Source of the DNA: Paenibacillus agricola | Lineage (GTDB): Bacteria > Bacillota > Bacilli > Paenibacillales > NBRC-103111 | DNA length: 64,000 nucleotides | Assembly (NCBI RefSeq): GCF_011440305.1 | Contig: NZ_JAAOIW010000010.1 | Span: 186,001-250,000, forward strand | Reading direction: 5' to 3' | Shown: positions 25,085 through 33,750 of the stretch, piece by piece | Numbering within the stretch: the first letter of the stretch is position 1 | Layout of the letters: the number at the start of each line of letters is the position of its first letter | Notes under the pieces: model-generated | What the model was told of the DNA's origin: nothing | The model's input: only the letters and a program-made list of their open reading frames with translations | The model's database searches: none | Made by a program: the position numbers and the translations under genes

Positions 25085-25213
25085 TTTCACCTATTTTCCT
25101 CATGTAGCAAGTATTATGGACGATTTGACCGCCCCGAAAAGTAGGGTTTGTTTTCTTGGCGATTATTCATTAAAATAAAGAAGATAGTATCCCAAAAGGA
25201 GGTTTTATGATCC

Positions 25214-25780
25214 ATGAGCACAAATCTGCAAAGCAAGCTTGGAACCGGCTTGAAGCCGCAGCAATTTATTGACGGTATGACGAAGAATAAGGAAAAATTT
25301 GTGGAGTGGTCTGACGCTTTTGTATGGGAGAATACGGAAGATAAGGAGTTTTTTGAATCCTTGAATAACCGTGACGATCTACGTTGTCTGGCTTTAATCG
25401 CCGATTGGTGCGGAGATGTTATTCGTAATGTGCCTGTAGTATTCCGTGCACTGGAAATATCGGGAATCCCGACAGAGGTTTTGATTAAGGAAGAGCACCA
25501 AGATGTAATGGAGCAATTCCTGACAGGAGGCGGCGAAGCAGTCCCGGTTATTATTTTCACTGATTTCAGCGGCCATGTGCTTGGTCGTTGGGGACCCCGC
25601 CCAGATCATGTACAATCCATAATGACACAGTTCAAGAAAGAAAACCCGGATCGCACTGCGGCCGATTACAATGAGAAGATTCAGGTGGCGCGCCAGGAAA
25701 TGGGCCGTCAATATGGAGAAGGCATCGGCTATCAAAGCGTTATCGTTAAAGAACTTCGCGACCTGATTTCTTCGTTTTAA
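25214..25780 (+). CDS. Thioredoxin-like protein with a single active-site cysteine
   Basis: 188 residues of thioredoxin fold: LALIADWCGDV strand-helix near residues 59-69, then VPVIIFTDFSGHVLGRWGPRP with the cis-Pro region. The usual CxxC is WCGDV, so only Cys66 is present and a classical disulfide exchange is not possible. Similar single-Cys proteins are found in Bacillales as thioredoxin family proteins of unknown role. AAAGGAGGT precedes the start. The MBL hydrolase begins 12 bp downstream, so the two are probably co-transcribed. Confidence 0.82.
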   Translation: MSTNLQSKLGTGLKPQQFIDGMTKNKEKFVEWSDAFVWENTEDKEFFESLNNRDDLRCLALIADWCGDVIRNVPVVFRALEISGIPTEVLIKEEHQDVMEQFLTGGGEAVPVIIFTDFSGHVLGRWGPRPDHVQSIMTQFKKENPDRTAADYNEKIQVARQEMGRQYGEGIGYQSVIVKELRDLISSF

Positions 25781-25792
25781 GGCGGGCGCTGT

Positions 25793-26458
25793 ATGAGTAT
25801 TGAAGGCTTAAAGATTGAATCGTTCTCTTTGGGTCCCATTGGAACGAATGCTTATCTGCTGTCCAGGCCAGAGGAGAATAAAGCAATTATTATAGACCCC
25901 GGTATGAATCCAAAGCCACTTCTAAAGCGGATCGCGAACCTGCAGATTGAAGCCATTCTGCTGACGCATGCGCACTTTGACCATATCGGTGGTGTCGATG
26001 AAATCCGCAAGCTGAAAAGCTGCCCCGTTTATCTTCATGATGCAGAAGCGGATTGGCTGACGAATCCGAAGCTTAACGGATCTACGAAATATCCGGAGCT
26101 AGGCGCACCTATTGAAACCGATCCAGCCGAATTTGCGTTAGATCAAGGGCAGACCTTGAAGCTGTTGGGCTTGGATATTAAGGTTTTACATACACCAGGG
26201 CATTCTCCAGGCAGTGTCAGCTTCGTGCTTGGACCTTATCCAGCAGACTCGCCGCTTTCGGGTACCCATCTGTTCGGCGGCGATGTGCTATTTCGACTGT
26301 CAGTCGGACGTACCGACCTGCCTGGCGGCAGATCCGAGGAGCTGCTGGATTCCATTCACGGCAAGCTGTTCAAGCTGCCGAACGAGACCGTGGTTTACCC
26401 CGGACATGGCTCGAAGACGACGATCGGCTATGAACGTGATAATAATCCTTACGTATAG
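25793..26458 (+). CDS. Metallo-beta-lactamase fold hydrolase (glyoxalase II-like)
   Basis: 221-residue zinc hydrolase. The metal motif THAHFDH is at residues 58-64, HTPGHSPGS follows near 134, GGDVLF gives the bridging Asp near 160 and YPGHGSKT the last His near 202. The size and motifs fit the YqgX/glyoxalase II-like group, which hydrolyses thioesters such as S-lactoylglutathione or bacillithiol adducts. Pairing with a thioredoxin-like gene fits thiol metabolism, which is inferred. A terminator follows. Confidence 0.85.
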   Translation: MSIEGLKIESFSLGPIGTNAYLLSRPEENKAIIIDPGMNPKPLLKRIANLQIEAILLTHAHFDHIGGVDEIRKLKSCPVYLHDAEADWLTNPKLNGSTKYPELGAPIETDPAEFALDQGQTLKLLGLDIKVLHTPGHSPGSVSFVLGPYPADSPLSGTHLFGGDVLFRLSVGRTDLPGGRSEELLDSIHGKLFKLPNETVVYPGHGSKTTIGYERDNNPYV

Positions 26459-26486
26459 CTGTAAACTCCTACACAAGTTAACCTCA

Positions 26487-26536
26487 AAGCTTCTTACGTC
26501 TTCGCTCTTAACCAGCGGGGATGAAGGAGCTTTTTT
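26487..26536 (+). terminator. Rho-independent terminator after the thioredoxin-MBL pair
   Basis: AAGCTTCTT pairs with AAGGAGCTT, with further CTTCGCT/AGCGGGG pairing above a small internal loop, followed by TTTTTT. Confidence 0.8.
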
Positions 26537-26714
26537 GTTGTATCCCTATACATAGGGTAAACCAGATTTTAGCTATTCAAATAGAGGAATTTGGTGTACC
26601 ATAAGGTTACATGTACTTCCTTTATTTGGATGCTGCTTGCTACTCCCCTTCTATGTAACTAAAGGGTTTTGCTGTCATTTACATATATCAATATTTGACG
26701 ATTGAGGGATATCC

Positions 26715-26948
26715 ATGAAAAAAACATTAATTTGCACGACCCATATCGGTTATGCAGACAAGCCGAATTTCACCAACAACTGCACTTATGTAGTTGAGAA
26801 AGAAAATCAGGATGGATACATAGTCGTTAATAATAACGGCAAAACAAGATTGATATCTTTCGAGGATGTTGGAGAGGAAGAAGAGAAGAGCTTCAGGTTA
26901 GAATATAAAACTGAACTTGAAATATTTCTTTTAGTCACCCTGACTTGA
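26715..26948 (+). CDS. Hypothetical small protein
   Basis: 77 residues with no recognised domain and no signal peptide. Rich in Asn and charged residues, with an acidic patch (EDVGEEEEKS) near residue 55. GAGGG stands about 7 bases before the ATG. It is isolated between a terminator and a decayed response-regulator fragment. Moderate confidence that it is expressed. Confidence 0.5.
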   Translation: MKKTLICTTHIGYADKPNFTNNCTYVVEKENQDGYIVVNNNGKTRLISFEDVGEEEEKSFRLEYKTELEIFLLVTLT

Positions 26949-27007
26949 AAGCGTATCCAATAAAACAATTCCTCATTTGGCTATCCATTACCATAGGTGC
27001 TTATAAG

Positions 27008-27112
27008 ATGGAGGAGGCGCTTTCACAGATAGTAGGAGACCGAGGAATTGATTTGGCCTTGGTTGATATGCACATGCCTGAGACGGCAGATATGGAATGG
27101 GTAGATCATTAG
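27008..27112 (+). pseudogene. Fragment of a response-regulator receiver domain
   Basis: A 34-codon frame contains LALVDMHMPE, the phospho-acceptor strand of a receiver domain (Asp followed by MP). The usual start and the half after this strand are missing, and a stop follows within 15 codons. It seems to be a scar of a deleted two-component gene. Confidence 0.45.
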
Positions 27113-27165
27113 CAAGCTGTGAATGGGGTACCTAGTACATCGGTCTAGCCTTCGGGCAACCCATT

Positions 27166-27594
27166 TTATTTTTCTGCATGGTTTGCAAGATGCTTTAACA
27201 GGGGAAGCACAGCGTAGAGATCATTGGAAGGCAATAGCTCGATAATCGCAATTATTTCTTCCTTGAGGGTCATGTTTTTCGTGTTATCAGGCTCGTTATT
27301 AATGGCAGTGCTGACGGGTACAGCTGGTAGGGCTTGCGGGGTTAGTACAGCTTGTACGGCTTTTACAGCTTGGACAGGCTCATCCGATGTAGACGCAATC
27401 ATATCCTCAATTTGTGCCAGACTTATATTTTCGATTTTTTTAGCATCATCATCATAGAATAGTATTTTCTGCTCATTAGAATCGAAAGACAGGATTCTTC
27501 CATGGATCACTCTTTTGGAACGGGCGTTGATATAGTGCATTTCTACTATTGACTGTGATTCTTGCCATTGATGTAATTGGTCTGAAATACTCAT
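27166..27594 (-). CDS. Hypothetical protein, YolD-like N-terminal part possible
   Basis: 142 residues. The first ~65 form a compact beta-rich unit (YINARSKRVIHGRILSFDSN, then QKILFYDDDAKKIENISLAQ) reminiscent of YolD-like or Sm-like folds that bind or modulate nucleic acid enzymes. A Val/Ala/Pro-rich linker follows, then a helical end (LKEEIIAIIELLPSNDLYAV). No signal peptide. ATGGAGT precedes the start. Family membership is uncertain. Confidence 0.6.
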   Translation of the reverse strand: MSISDQLHQWQESQSIVEMHYINARSKRVIHGRILSFDSNEQKILFYDDDAKKIENISLAQIEDMIASTSDEPVQAVKAVQAVLTPQALPAVPVSTAINNEPDNTKNMTLKEEIIAIIELLPSNDLYAVLPLLKHLANHAEK

Positions 27595-27721
27595 TGGTTA
27601 TTCAACTCCATTACTTCGTATAAACAAATAGTACCACTTTTTTTAAGTGAATGATTGTTAATTTTTAAACATTAAATAATTTTATATAACTATACAGACC
27701 GATTCTTAGACTTATAAGCAT

Positions 27722-27750
27722 AAAAAAGAGACCTGCCATAAAGGCAAATC
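27722..27750 (-). terminator. Terminator for the minus-strand gene at 27771
   Basis: On the minus strand GATTTGCC and GGCAGGTC pair around TTTAT, followed by TCTTTTTT. It ends the transcript of the gene just upstream. Confidence 0.8.
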
Positions 27751-27770
27751 CCCTATAATCCGAGTTTTAT

Positions 27771-28151
27771 TTAAAGCTCAATTTCCGCTATTTTCATAAT
27801 GTCGGCGAAATCATCATCGTTTTGGCTTAATTGTTCAGCGGCCTCATCGAGCTTGGAGGTTGCCTTTTGCTTAAAACTGTCCAGTGCAGCCGTGTCGACT
27901 TGAAAATTCTCAGCTTGTTCAGCTAGTCTCTTAATAAAAATTAATTCAAAAAAATAATCCAAATCCAATATTACACCACGCGCTTGTCTTTTTTGTGGAT
28001 TTTGAATCGTGTAGACGTCGCTGCTGGTCTTATTGGCATAAGAATCAAGAATTTCTGAGAGCTTGTTGGTCTGATTGAAATCGAATACATCTATCATGTT
28101 TTCGGCAATAAGTTCCAGTAAATCTGCAGGAACGGCGGTCGGCTTTTCCAT
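27771..28151 (-). CDS. Hypothetical acidic helical protein
   Basis: 126 residues, mostly predicted helix and acidic, with no Cys or membrane segment. I do not recognise a domain. GAGGAGTG precedes the ATG and a terminator closes the gene, so it is a real single-gene unit. It is divergent from rpiA, leaving about 140 bp with both promoters. Confidence 0.68.
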   Translation of the reverse strand: MEKPTAVPADLLELIAENMIDVFDFNQTNKLSEILDSYANKTSSDVYTIQNPQKRQARGVILDLDYFFELIFIKRLAEQAENFQVDTAALDSFKQKATSKLDEAAEQLSQNDDDFADIMKIAEIEL

Positions 28152-28291
28152 GGTCCACTACACTCCTCACATGAACTTGAGAACGCTAACAATCTTCTTA
28201 ATTCCTCTATTATGACACGGGAAGCGCATTCATTCAAGCTGTAAGGGATGGAATTCTGAAGTATGGTATAATAACAGCAAAAAGAGGCGAG

Positions 28292-28987
28292 ATGAAGGCA
28301 GTGAAAACAATGAGTCCCAAAAAAATAGCCGCCGAAAAAGCGGTTGAATGTATCCAGACTGGCATGACGATTGGATTGGGTACAGGGTCAACGGTATACT
28401 GGGCTATCCACAAAATTGCCCAAAGAATCCATGAAGGATTAATGATACGCGCAGTAGCCACCTCAAACGGCTCCGAGCAATTGGCGCAGCAATTAGGCAT
28501 ACCGATTGTACCCTTTTCAGAAATCGGCCAGATTGATTTGACCATTGATGGTGCAGATGAGGTGGATGCTCATTTTGACTTGATTAAGGGCGGAGGCGGG
28601 GCGCTGCTTAGAGAAAAGATTATTGCTGCCAACAGCAAGCAATTTATCGTGATTATTGATGAATCCAAACAAGTCGACAAGCTGGGACGCTTCCCACTAC
28701 CCGTTGAAGTCGTCCCTTTTGCCGCTGAGCTTACGATCCGCCAAATTCGTGATTTGGGATGTACGCCTAAGATTAGGACTACAGACGGGCAAACGTATAA
28801 GTCGGATAATGGTAACCTTATTATTGACTGTGACTTTGGGGAAATTACACAACCCGCGTCATTAACCGCCAGGCTTAATAGCATTCCAGGTGTTGTAGAC
28901 AATGGGCTATTTGTACAAATGGCAAGCTGCCTAGTGGTAGGCTACAAGGATGGAACGGTGAAGCTTGAGTATATGGGGGTTAATTAA
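28292..28987 (+). CDS. rpiA: Ribose-5-phosphate isomerase A
   Basis: Interconverts ribose-5-phosphate and ribulose-5-phosphate in the pentose phosphate pathway. 231 residues, the usual length. Hallmarks are GLGTGST at 28-34, DGADE at 86-90, and GGGGALLREK with the catalytic Glu near 108. Start ATG 28292 follows AGAGGCGAG; the ATG at 28310 is an alternative. The NUDIX gene begins right after its stop codon, so the pair is translationally coupled. Confidence 0.95.
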   Translation: MKAVKTMSPKKIAAEKAVECIQTGMTIGLGTGSTVYWAIHKIAQRIHEGLMIRAVATSNGSEQLAQQLGIPIVPFSEIGQIDLTIDGADEVDAHFDLIKGGGGALLREKIIAANSKQFIVIIDESKQVDKLGRFPLPVEVVPFAAELTIRQIRDLGCTPKIRTTDGQTYKSDNGNLIIDCDFGEITQPASLTARLNSIPGVVDNGLFVQMASCLVVGYKDGTVKLEYMGVN

Positions 28988-29467
28988 ATGCCCGATAAGG
29001 TTATGTATAAGCTGTATACGATGTGTATGGTGCAAGACGGCACGAAGGTGCTTTTAATGAACAGGCCGGATAGCAAAGGTTTCCCGGGGTACATCGCTCC
29101 TGGAGGCAAGGTGGATTATCCTGAGAGTATCGTTAACGGAGCTATTCGGGAGGTGCACGAAGAAACGGGATTAATTATTCATGACATTAACTATAAAGGG
29201 CTGGTTGAATTTTGCGAGCCCAATCAAGGACTACGCTATATGGTGTTTAATTATTTGGCCACCTCCTTTGAGGGAACGATACTTGAGCATCCTCCTGAGG
29301 GCGAGCTGTTATGGGTGGAGATTGAGGAAGCCTGCAAGCTGCCGATGCAGGACTGGTTTAAGCAAAGATTTCCTTTGTTTTTTGAGCAGGGGACATTCGA
29401 GATCAGCTCCGTCTGGGATGAGGCAAGTAATGAGACCTTGGAAAAAACAGTTAGGAATTATGTTTAA
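28988..29467 (+). CDS. NUDIX hydrolase (MutT/YtkD-like)
   Basis: 159 residues. The Nudix box is complete: Gly40, Glu46, Arg54-Glu55 and Glu58-Glu59 in the G-x5-E-x7-REU-x-EE-x-GU pattern. The family hydrolyses nucleoside diphosphate compounds, often oxidised dNTPs; the actual substrate is not visible in the sequence. The ATG directly follows the rpiA stop codon. A terminator follows. Confidence 0.88.
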   Translation: MPDKVMYKLYTMCMVQDGTKVLLMNRPDSKGFPGYIAPGGKVDYPESIVNGAIREVHEETGLIIHDINYKGLVEFCEPNQGLRYMVFNYLATSFEGTILEHPPEGELLWVEIEEACKLPMQDWFKQRFPLFFEQGTFEISSVWDEASNETLEKTVRNYV

Positions 29468-29486
29468 GTCGATCTCACATGAAAAG

Positions 29487-29534
29487 AAAAGCACCTCTCG
29501 ATCCACTATTGAAGCGGAGGAGAAGGTGCTTTTT
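29487..29534. terminator. Bidirectional terminator between the NUDIX and GH2 genes
   Basis: AAAAGCACC and GGTGCTTTT form a perfect stem extended by CTC/GAG, with T runs available on both strands. It serves the convergent genes on either side. Confidence 0.9.
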
Positions 29535-29542
29535 GTAATAGG

Positions 29543-32425
29543 TTATATATAACGGACGAGAATATCGATCGGATAGCGGCCTGCATTGCGGCCGTATAAG
29601 CATAAGCCGCCGGAGCCGTCAGGCAAGTTCGCAGGCACCTCCAGCCTTAGCCGGAACGAGCCACGGGCAATAATGGCAGGCGCCAATCGGCTGGGAATCC
29701 GAATATGCTGCAAGTAGCCGTAGGAGCCAGCCTCATCAAGCAAACGGTCATTGGTCTGATAGTGCCAAGACAGCACGCCTTGACTATCCGCAGGATCATC
29801 CGCAAGCTGCCGCTGATCCACTAACGTTCCGTCAATGTATACATGGAAGGTGCTTGGATGCTTGTGTTCATCCGTCATGTAGTAGGAATTGACGTTCATG
29901 CCGGGATCCGCCTTTCTACCGTGCATATAAGAGAGATCCGTTGAATGTGGGTTATCGATTTGCTGCTGGTCTTTGCTTAGCAATATTTTGGAGCCTGCTT
30001 CGAAAAACAGATCGAGATCCCCGAATGGGTTGCCGGCGGTCAGGCTGGATATGTCGATTTCATATTCGAAAAATCCTCCCTTGGCGCCGCTGCCATTCAC
30101 TTTGCTGCCTTGCAGAGCTTGCCAGGCATATTCCCATTGCTGCTCAGAGAAGCTTGCTGGCGCGGATTGAAGCCATTGCCCTTCTAGAGCGAACAGCCCC
30201 TGCTTCGTTTCGCTGCGCACATCGAAGGTGATAAAGTTACGCGCAACCGCATTGCAGGAAGCTTGGGAGGGATCCTTTAATTCCACGGCGAGCACAGCTA
30301 CCGCATCAAATTCCGGCATGTACATGGACAGCGGAGCTAATACCGTCGTTCCGTATTGGTTCCAGCTAATAGGGAGGATGCCTTGGGCGGCTATCGTCTT
30401 TACCCCCAGATGGTCGTACCATAGCTCCCAGGATAGCTGCATGCTTTGGCCATGGTACGTATCGGCAAAGCTGGATATAGCGATGGGTACGCTAACTGAT
30501 TGGCCGCCAGTAACTGTCGTGCAAGGAGGCGCATCGATCACGATAAAGTCAGGCTGATGCAGGTCACGCAGGCTCATCCCTTCGCAGAAGCCGCCGTAGC
30601 CAAAATCCTTCTCCGTGTCGTCAATACGGTAATAGCCGTTAAATTCGTTGACGACATCTTTAAACTCGGTGAAAATAAAGCCGCAAATGTTCTCATGTCT
30701 CCGAAACTCATTCAGCATATAGCGGTATTGCCAGCCTAAATCGCTATCCCCAGCGCTGCCATCAATACCCCAAACCGCGCCGCATTCGCTGTTCATTAGG
30801 GGTGCATCCGACTGCTGGTGGCCGTCGATATAATTCCAGGTCGAGCCTGGATACGTGCTGCTCGCTGCTGTTTCAATATGGTCACGTACCAATTGGTAGC
30901 CATTGAGGTAAAAATGCCAGGTATTCAAATCACTTTTCACATGGTCATAACGACAAGGCGAATTATCCTCGATCAATCTCGTGGGATCAAGCACTTTAGC
31001 CCATTCATACACTTCCTTGACCCAGGCTTGTGTTTCTGGAAGGTAAGTAGAGACAGGCTTCCCTGTACCATCGTCGATTTTGTGCAGCAAGCCCCAGGAC
31101 TCATTAAAGATCACCCATGAAATGATCGAAGGGTGGTTCCAGTCGCGCTGAATCGTTTCAAGCGCCTCCGGTTTATAGGCATTGGTGGATTGCTCGTCGG
31201 GCGTTCCCCAGAAGCAAGGCATATCCTCCATCACCAGCATACCCAGTTTGTCTGCCCAATACAGCTTGCGTGGCTCCTCCGGTTTAATGTGGATGCGTAC
31301 AAAATTTAAACCAAGCCGCTTTAAGCGATATATTTCATCGTGCATCTCGCCATCGGTTGGGTAAGTAAAAAAGCCTGTAGGGTGGAACGATTGGTCAAGC
31401 GTGCCATTCAAAAATATCGGCTTATCGTTCAGCGTAATCCAGCGTGACTTCAAGCCCTCTTGTTGAAAAGTACCGACGGTACGGATGCCAAAATAGGTTT
31501 CGATCCGGTCGCCTTGAGTATTTCTGCCAGCAGCCTCAAGCGTGATCGTTCCCTCATATAAATGTGGGCTTTCCGGGCTCCAAAGCAACGGATTGTCGAC
31601 TTGGAATTCCGTGGAGAAAAACTGCATGCCTTCCGTTAATACGAGCTTCACCGTATGGGATACGCTTCGAGTCTCTGCTGCAGCACTGTAGGGAGCTCCG
31701 GCCTGAGTACCAGATGCGGTGCCATCCACAGCACCGCTGCTAAAATCAAAATGTAGCGTTGCTTCTACAGCCGTCGCGGCCTGAATGACACCCTTAACCA
31801 CAATGCGGCCATCCAGCTCTGTAATGAACTGGACATGGTCCACATATTGCTGCGGCCTTGCTTCAAGCCAAACGGTCTGCCACATCCCGCGAATTTCTCC
31901 ATACCCTTGCTTGCCCCGGGTTTGATGCTCTTCATCCTGGTCTTCGACGCGGATAACGATCAGGTTGTCCTGATTGCGCTTCCAAGCGCCAGTGACCTCC
32001 AGCTCAAAAGTTCCATAGCCGCCGATATGGCTGCCGACGGCAATTTCGTTCACCCATACCGTGCAGTGGTAATCGACGGCGCCAAATCTAAGGAACAGCC
32101 GCGCATCCTCCGCTTGGGAATCCCATTGCACAGCTCGACGGTACCAGCCGATACCTTTCGTATTCTCGCCAATGCCCGATAAGGGAGAGGCCCAGGAGAA
32201 GGGGACGGTAATTGTGCGGTTAAATAAGTCGGAAGCTACTGTGTCAGCTAACGCTCGTGTATCGAGTGTATCTGTTGCACACTGAAACCATTGATCAGCT
32301 ACACCGCGGTTATCGGTATCGAAGCCAAAGGCCCATTCTCCATTCAAGTTCAACCAGTCGGTTCGTTGCCAATCCGGTCTTGGGTATTCGGGACGAGGTA
32401 AATGTGTATTGGAAAGCGACATCAT
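29543..32425 (-). CDS. GH2 family glycoside hydrolase, locus B
   Basis: 960-residue cytoplasmic glycosidase of the beta-galactosidase/beta-glucuronidase/beta-mannosidase family. It has an N-terminal jelly-roll sugar-binding domain (about 20-195), an Ig-like domain (about 195-315), and a TIM barrel with acid/base NE at 441-442 (WVIFNESWG) and a nucleophile Glu near 547 (NSECGAVWG). A long C-terminal beta region to 960 follows. A longer frame opens at 32518, but AAAGG upstream of the ATG at 32425 and the lack of family similarity before it favour this start. It is divergent from the ArsR-type gene across the operator region and is likely repressed by it. Confidence 0.88.
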   Translation of the reverse strand: MMSLSNTHLPRPEYPRPDWQRTDWLNLNGEWAFGFDTDNRGVADQWFQCATDTLDTRALADTVASDLFNRTITVPFSWASPLSGIGENTKGIGWYRRAVQWDSQAEDARLFLRFGAVDYHCTVWVNEIAVGSHIGGYGTFELEVTGAWKRNQDNLIVIRVEDQDEEHQTRGKQGYGEIRGMWQTVWLEARPQQYVDHVQFITELDGRIVVKGVIQAATAVEATLHFDFSSGAVDGTASGTQAGAPYSAAAETRSVSHTVKLVLTEGMQFFSTEFQVDNPLLWSPESPHLYEGTITLEAAGRNTQGDRIETYFGIRTVGTFQQEGLKSRWITLNDKPIFLNGTLDQSFHPTGFFTYPTDGEMHDEIYRLKRLGLNFVRIHIKPEEPRKLYWADKLGMLVMEDMPCFWGTPDEQSTNAYKPEALETIQRDWNHPSIISWVIFNESWGLLHKIDDGTGKPVSTYLPETQAWVKEVYEWAKVLDPTRLIEDNSPCRYDHVKSDLNTWHFYLNGYQLVRDHIETAASSTYPGSTWNYIDGHQQSDAPLMNSECGAVWGIDGSAGDSDLGWQYRYMLNEFRRHENICGFIFTEFKDVVNEFNGYYRIDDTEKDFGYGGFCEGMSLRDLHQPDFIVIDAPPCTTVTGGQSVSVPIAISSFADTYHGQSMQLSWELWYDHLGVKTIAAQGILPISWNQYGTTVLAPLSMYMPEFDAVAVLAVELKDPSQASCNAVARNFITFDVRSETKQGLFALEGQWLQSAPASFSEQQWEYAWQALQGSKVNGSGAKGGFFEYEIDISSLTAGNPFGDLDLFFEAGSKILLSKDQQQIDNPHSTDLSYMHGRKADPGMNVNSYYMTDEHKHPSTFHVYIDGTLVDQRQLADDPADSQGVLSWHYQTNDRLLDEAGSYGYLQHIRIPSRLAPAIIARGSFRLRLEVPANLPDGSGGLCLYGRNAGRYPIDILVRYI

Positions 32426-32451
32426 TGTGCACAACCTTTCATTGATTATTG

Positions 32452-32520
32452 AATATACAAAATATACAATGTATATTATACAAATGCAATAAAAACATTT
32501 GTTAAACACAATATACATTG
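32452..32520. promoter_or_regulatory. Operator cluster between GH2 and ArsR-type regulator
   Basis: Several nested repeats: AATATACAA at 32452 and again at 32461; an AATATAC/GTATATT pair at 32461-32477; the 11-bp arms CAATGTATATT (32467-32477) and AATATACATTG (32510-32520) about four helical turns apart; and ACAAATG/CATTTGT (32480-32502) between them. The spacing and symmetry suit a dimeric winged-helix repressor binding both divergent promoters. Confidence 0.7.
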
Positions 32521-32574
32521 CGATATCATAATGTTTACTTGATTATTATTAAAGGAATGAGAGGATGACCCTAT

Positions 32575-33507
32575 ATGTCAGAGGAACTACCCAATACGAT
32601 CAAACGAATTCCCGCCCACCAAATCCAAGAGGTAGCCAAGGCGCTTTCGGGGGATTTGCGGCTTCGCATCCTAGAAGCACTTGGCGAACGGTCGAAAAGC
32701 ATTTCGCAGCTGGTGGAGGAGCTGGGTGTAGCCCAGCCGACCGTTTCGATCAACGTGCAAAACCTGGAACAGGCCGGGCTGGTAAGCTCCGCCACCTCGG
32801 GCAGCGGTCGTGAGAAGATTTGCTCCCGCGTGATGGACGCGCTGCTGTTCGAGCTGCCGCTGCGCCCTGGCGAAGGCTTGCAGCAGGTCGAGGAAATCTC
32901 GATGCCGGTTGGCCTTTACACAGATTGCATCATCCAGCCGCCATGCGGTCTTCAAGGCTTGGAGGGTGCGATTGGCTGCCCGGATGATCCCCGTGCGTTC
33001 TATATGCCGGAGCGGACGAAGGCGAACCTGCTCTGGTTCAGCGAAGCCGGCTTCGTGGAATATGCCTTCGCCAATCCGCTGCCTGGAGGCGTGCCGCTAC
33101 AAAAGCTGCTGCTGAGTGCGGAGCTATGCTCGGAGGCCGAGGGCTATAAGCAGGATTGGCCATCGGATATATCGCTTAGCATTAACGGCAAGTGGATAGG
33201 CACCTGGACCTGCGAGGGGGACTTCGGGGACAGAAAGGGCAGGCTGTCGCAAAGCCTGCAATTTGGCAGCTCGCAGTATGGGCAGCTGACCGAGTGGAGC
33301 GTCACTCCTGAGGGCAGCTCCATCAATGGGGTGAAGTCCTCCGATACGACCCTCGCGGAGCTGGATCTTCATTACAACCGCCCGATTAAGGTGCGGCTAG
33401 AGGTGCGCGCGGATGCCGAGAACTGCAGGGGATTGAACTTGTTCGGAGCCGGCTTCGGCGACCATCCCCAGCATCTGCTGCTGCGCTTTGTCCGCGACGA
33501 TCTGTAG
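32575..33507 (+). CDS. ArsR-type transcriptional regulator with a C-terminal ligand-sensing region
   Basis: 310 residues. The first ~90 form an ArsR-like winged helix (LRLRILEALGERSKSISQLV, then GVAQPTVSINVQNLEQAGLV). The remaining 220 are a beta-rich module (e.g. ISLSINGKWIGTWTCEGDFG) with no metal-site cysteines of the classical type. Such regulators are frequent next to glycosidase genes in Paenibacillus. The gene is divergent from GH2, with the operator cluster between them, so autoregulation and control of GH2 are likely. GAGAGG lies upstream of the ATG. The ligand is inferred to be a sugar; nothing proves it. Confidence 0.75.
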   Translation: MSEELPNTIKRIPAHQIQEVAKALSGDLRLRILEALGERSKSISQLVEELGVAQPTVSINVQNLEQAGLVSSATSGSGREKICSRVMDALLFELPLRPGEGLQQVEEISMPVGLYTDCIIQPPCGLQGLEGAIGCPDDPRAFYMPERTKANLLWFSEAGFVEYAFANPLPGGVPLQKLLLSAELCSEAEGYKQDWPSDISLSINGKWIGTWTCEGDFGDRKGRLSQSLQFGSSQYGQLTEWSVTPEGSSINGVKSSDTTLAELDLHYNRPIKVRLEVRADAENCRGLNLFGAGFGDHPQHLLLRFVRDDL

Positions 33508-33545
33508 CTGCATATGGAAACGCATAGCCTAAAGCGGAGTAAGTT

Positions 33546-33651
33546 GACCCTTCTGGAGAAACGAAGTGCTCGCCTTTGCAGCCGGATTCTTACCTATATG
33601 GGATTAAGAAATTCAAAGAATCCGGCTGCAACAGCGATTGGAGGAAGGGTC
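33546..33651. repeat. Long imperfect inverted repeat
   Basis: Inner arms TTGCAGCCGGATTCTT (33576-33591) and AAGAATCCGGCTGCAA (33616-33631) are perfect over 16 bp. Outer arms GACCCTTC (33546-33553) and GAAGGGTC (33644-33651) also match. The transcript would fold into a strong hairpin with side bulges. It may end the ArsR-gene transcript or be a small dispersed repeat. Confidence 0.75.
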
Positions 33652-33750
33652 ATCTTGCGCAGCGCCTTTTGCTGATGCTTATATAGCACTAAAATTTAGC
33701 ACGCTGATTTAGCTAGCCAACCAATAAAGCGAAGGGTGTGAAGTGGGAAG

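Noticed and set aside
27115-27170. GGGGTACC/GGGCAACCC hairpin as a terminator
   Set aside because: The long mismatched loop makes it weak and the flanking gene directions do not need it.
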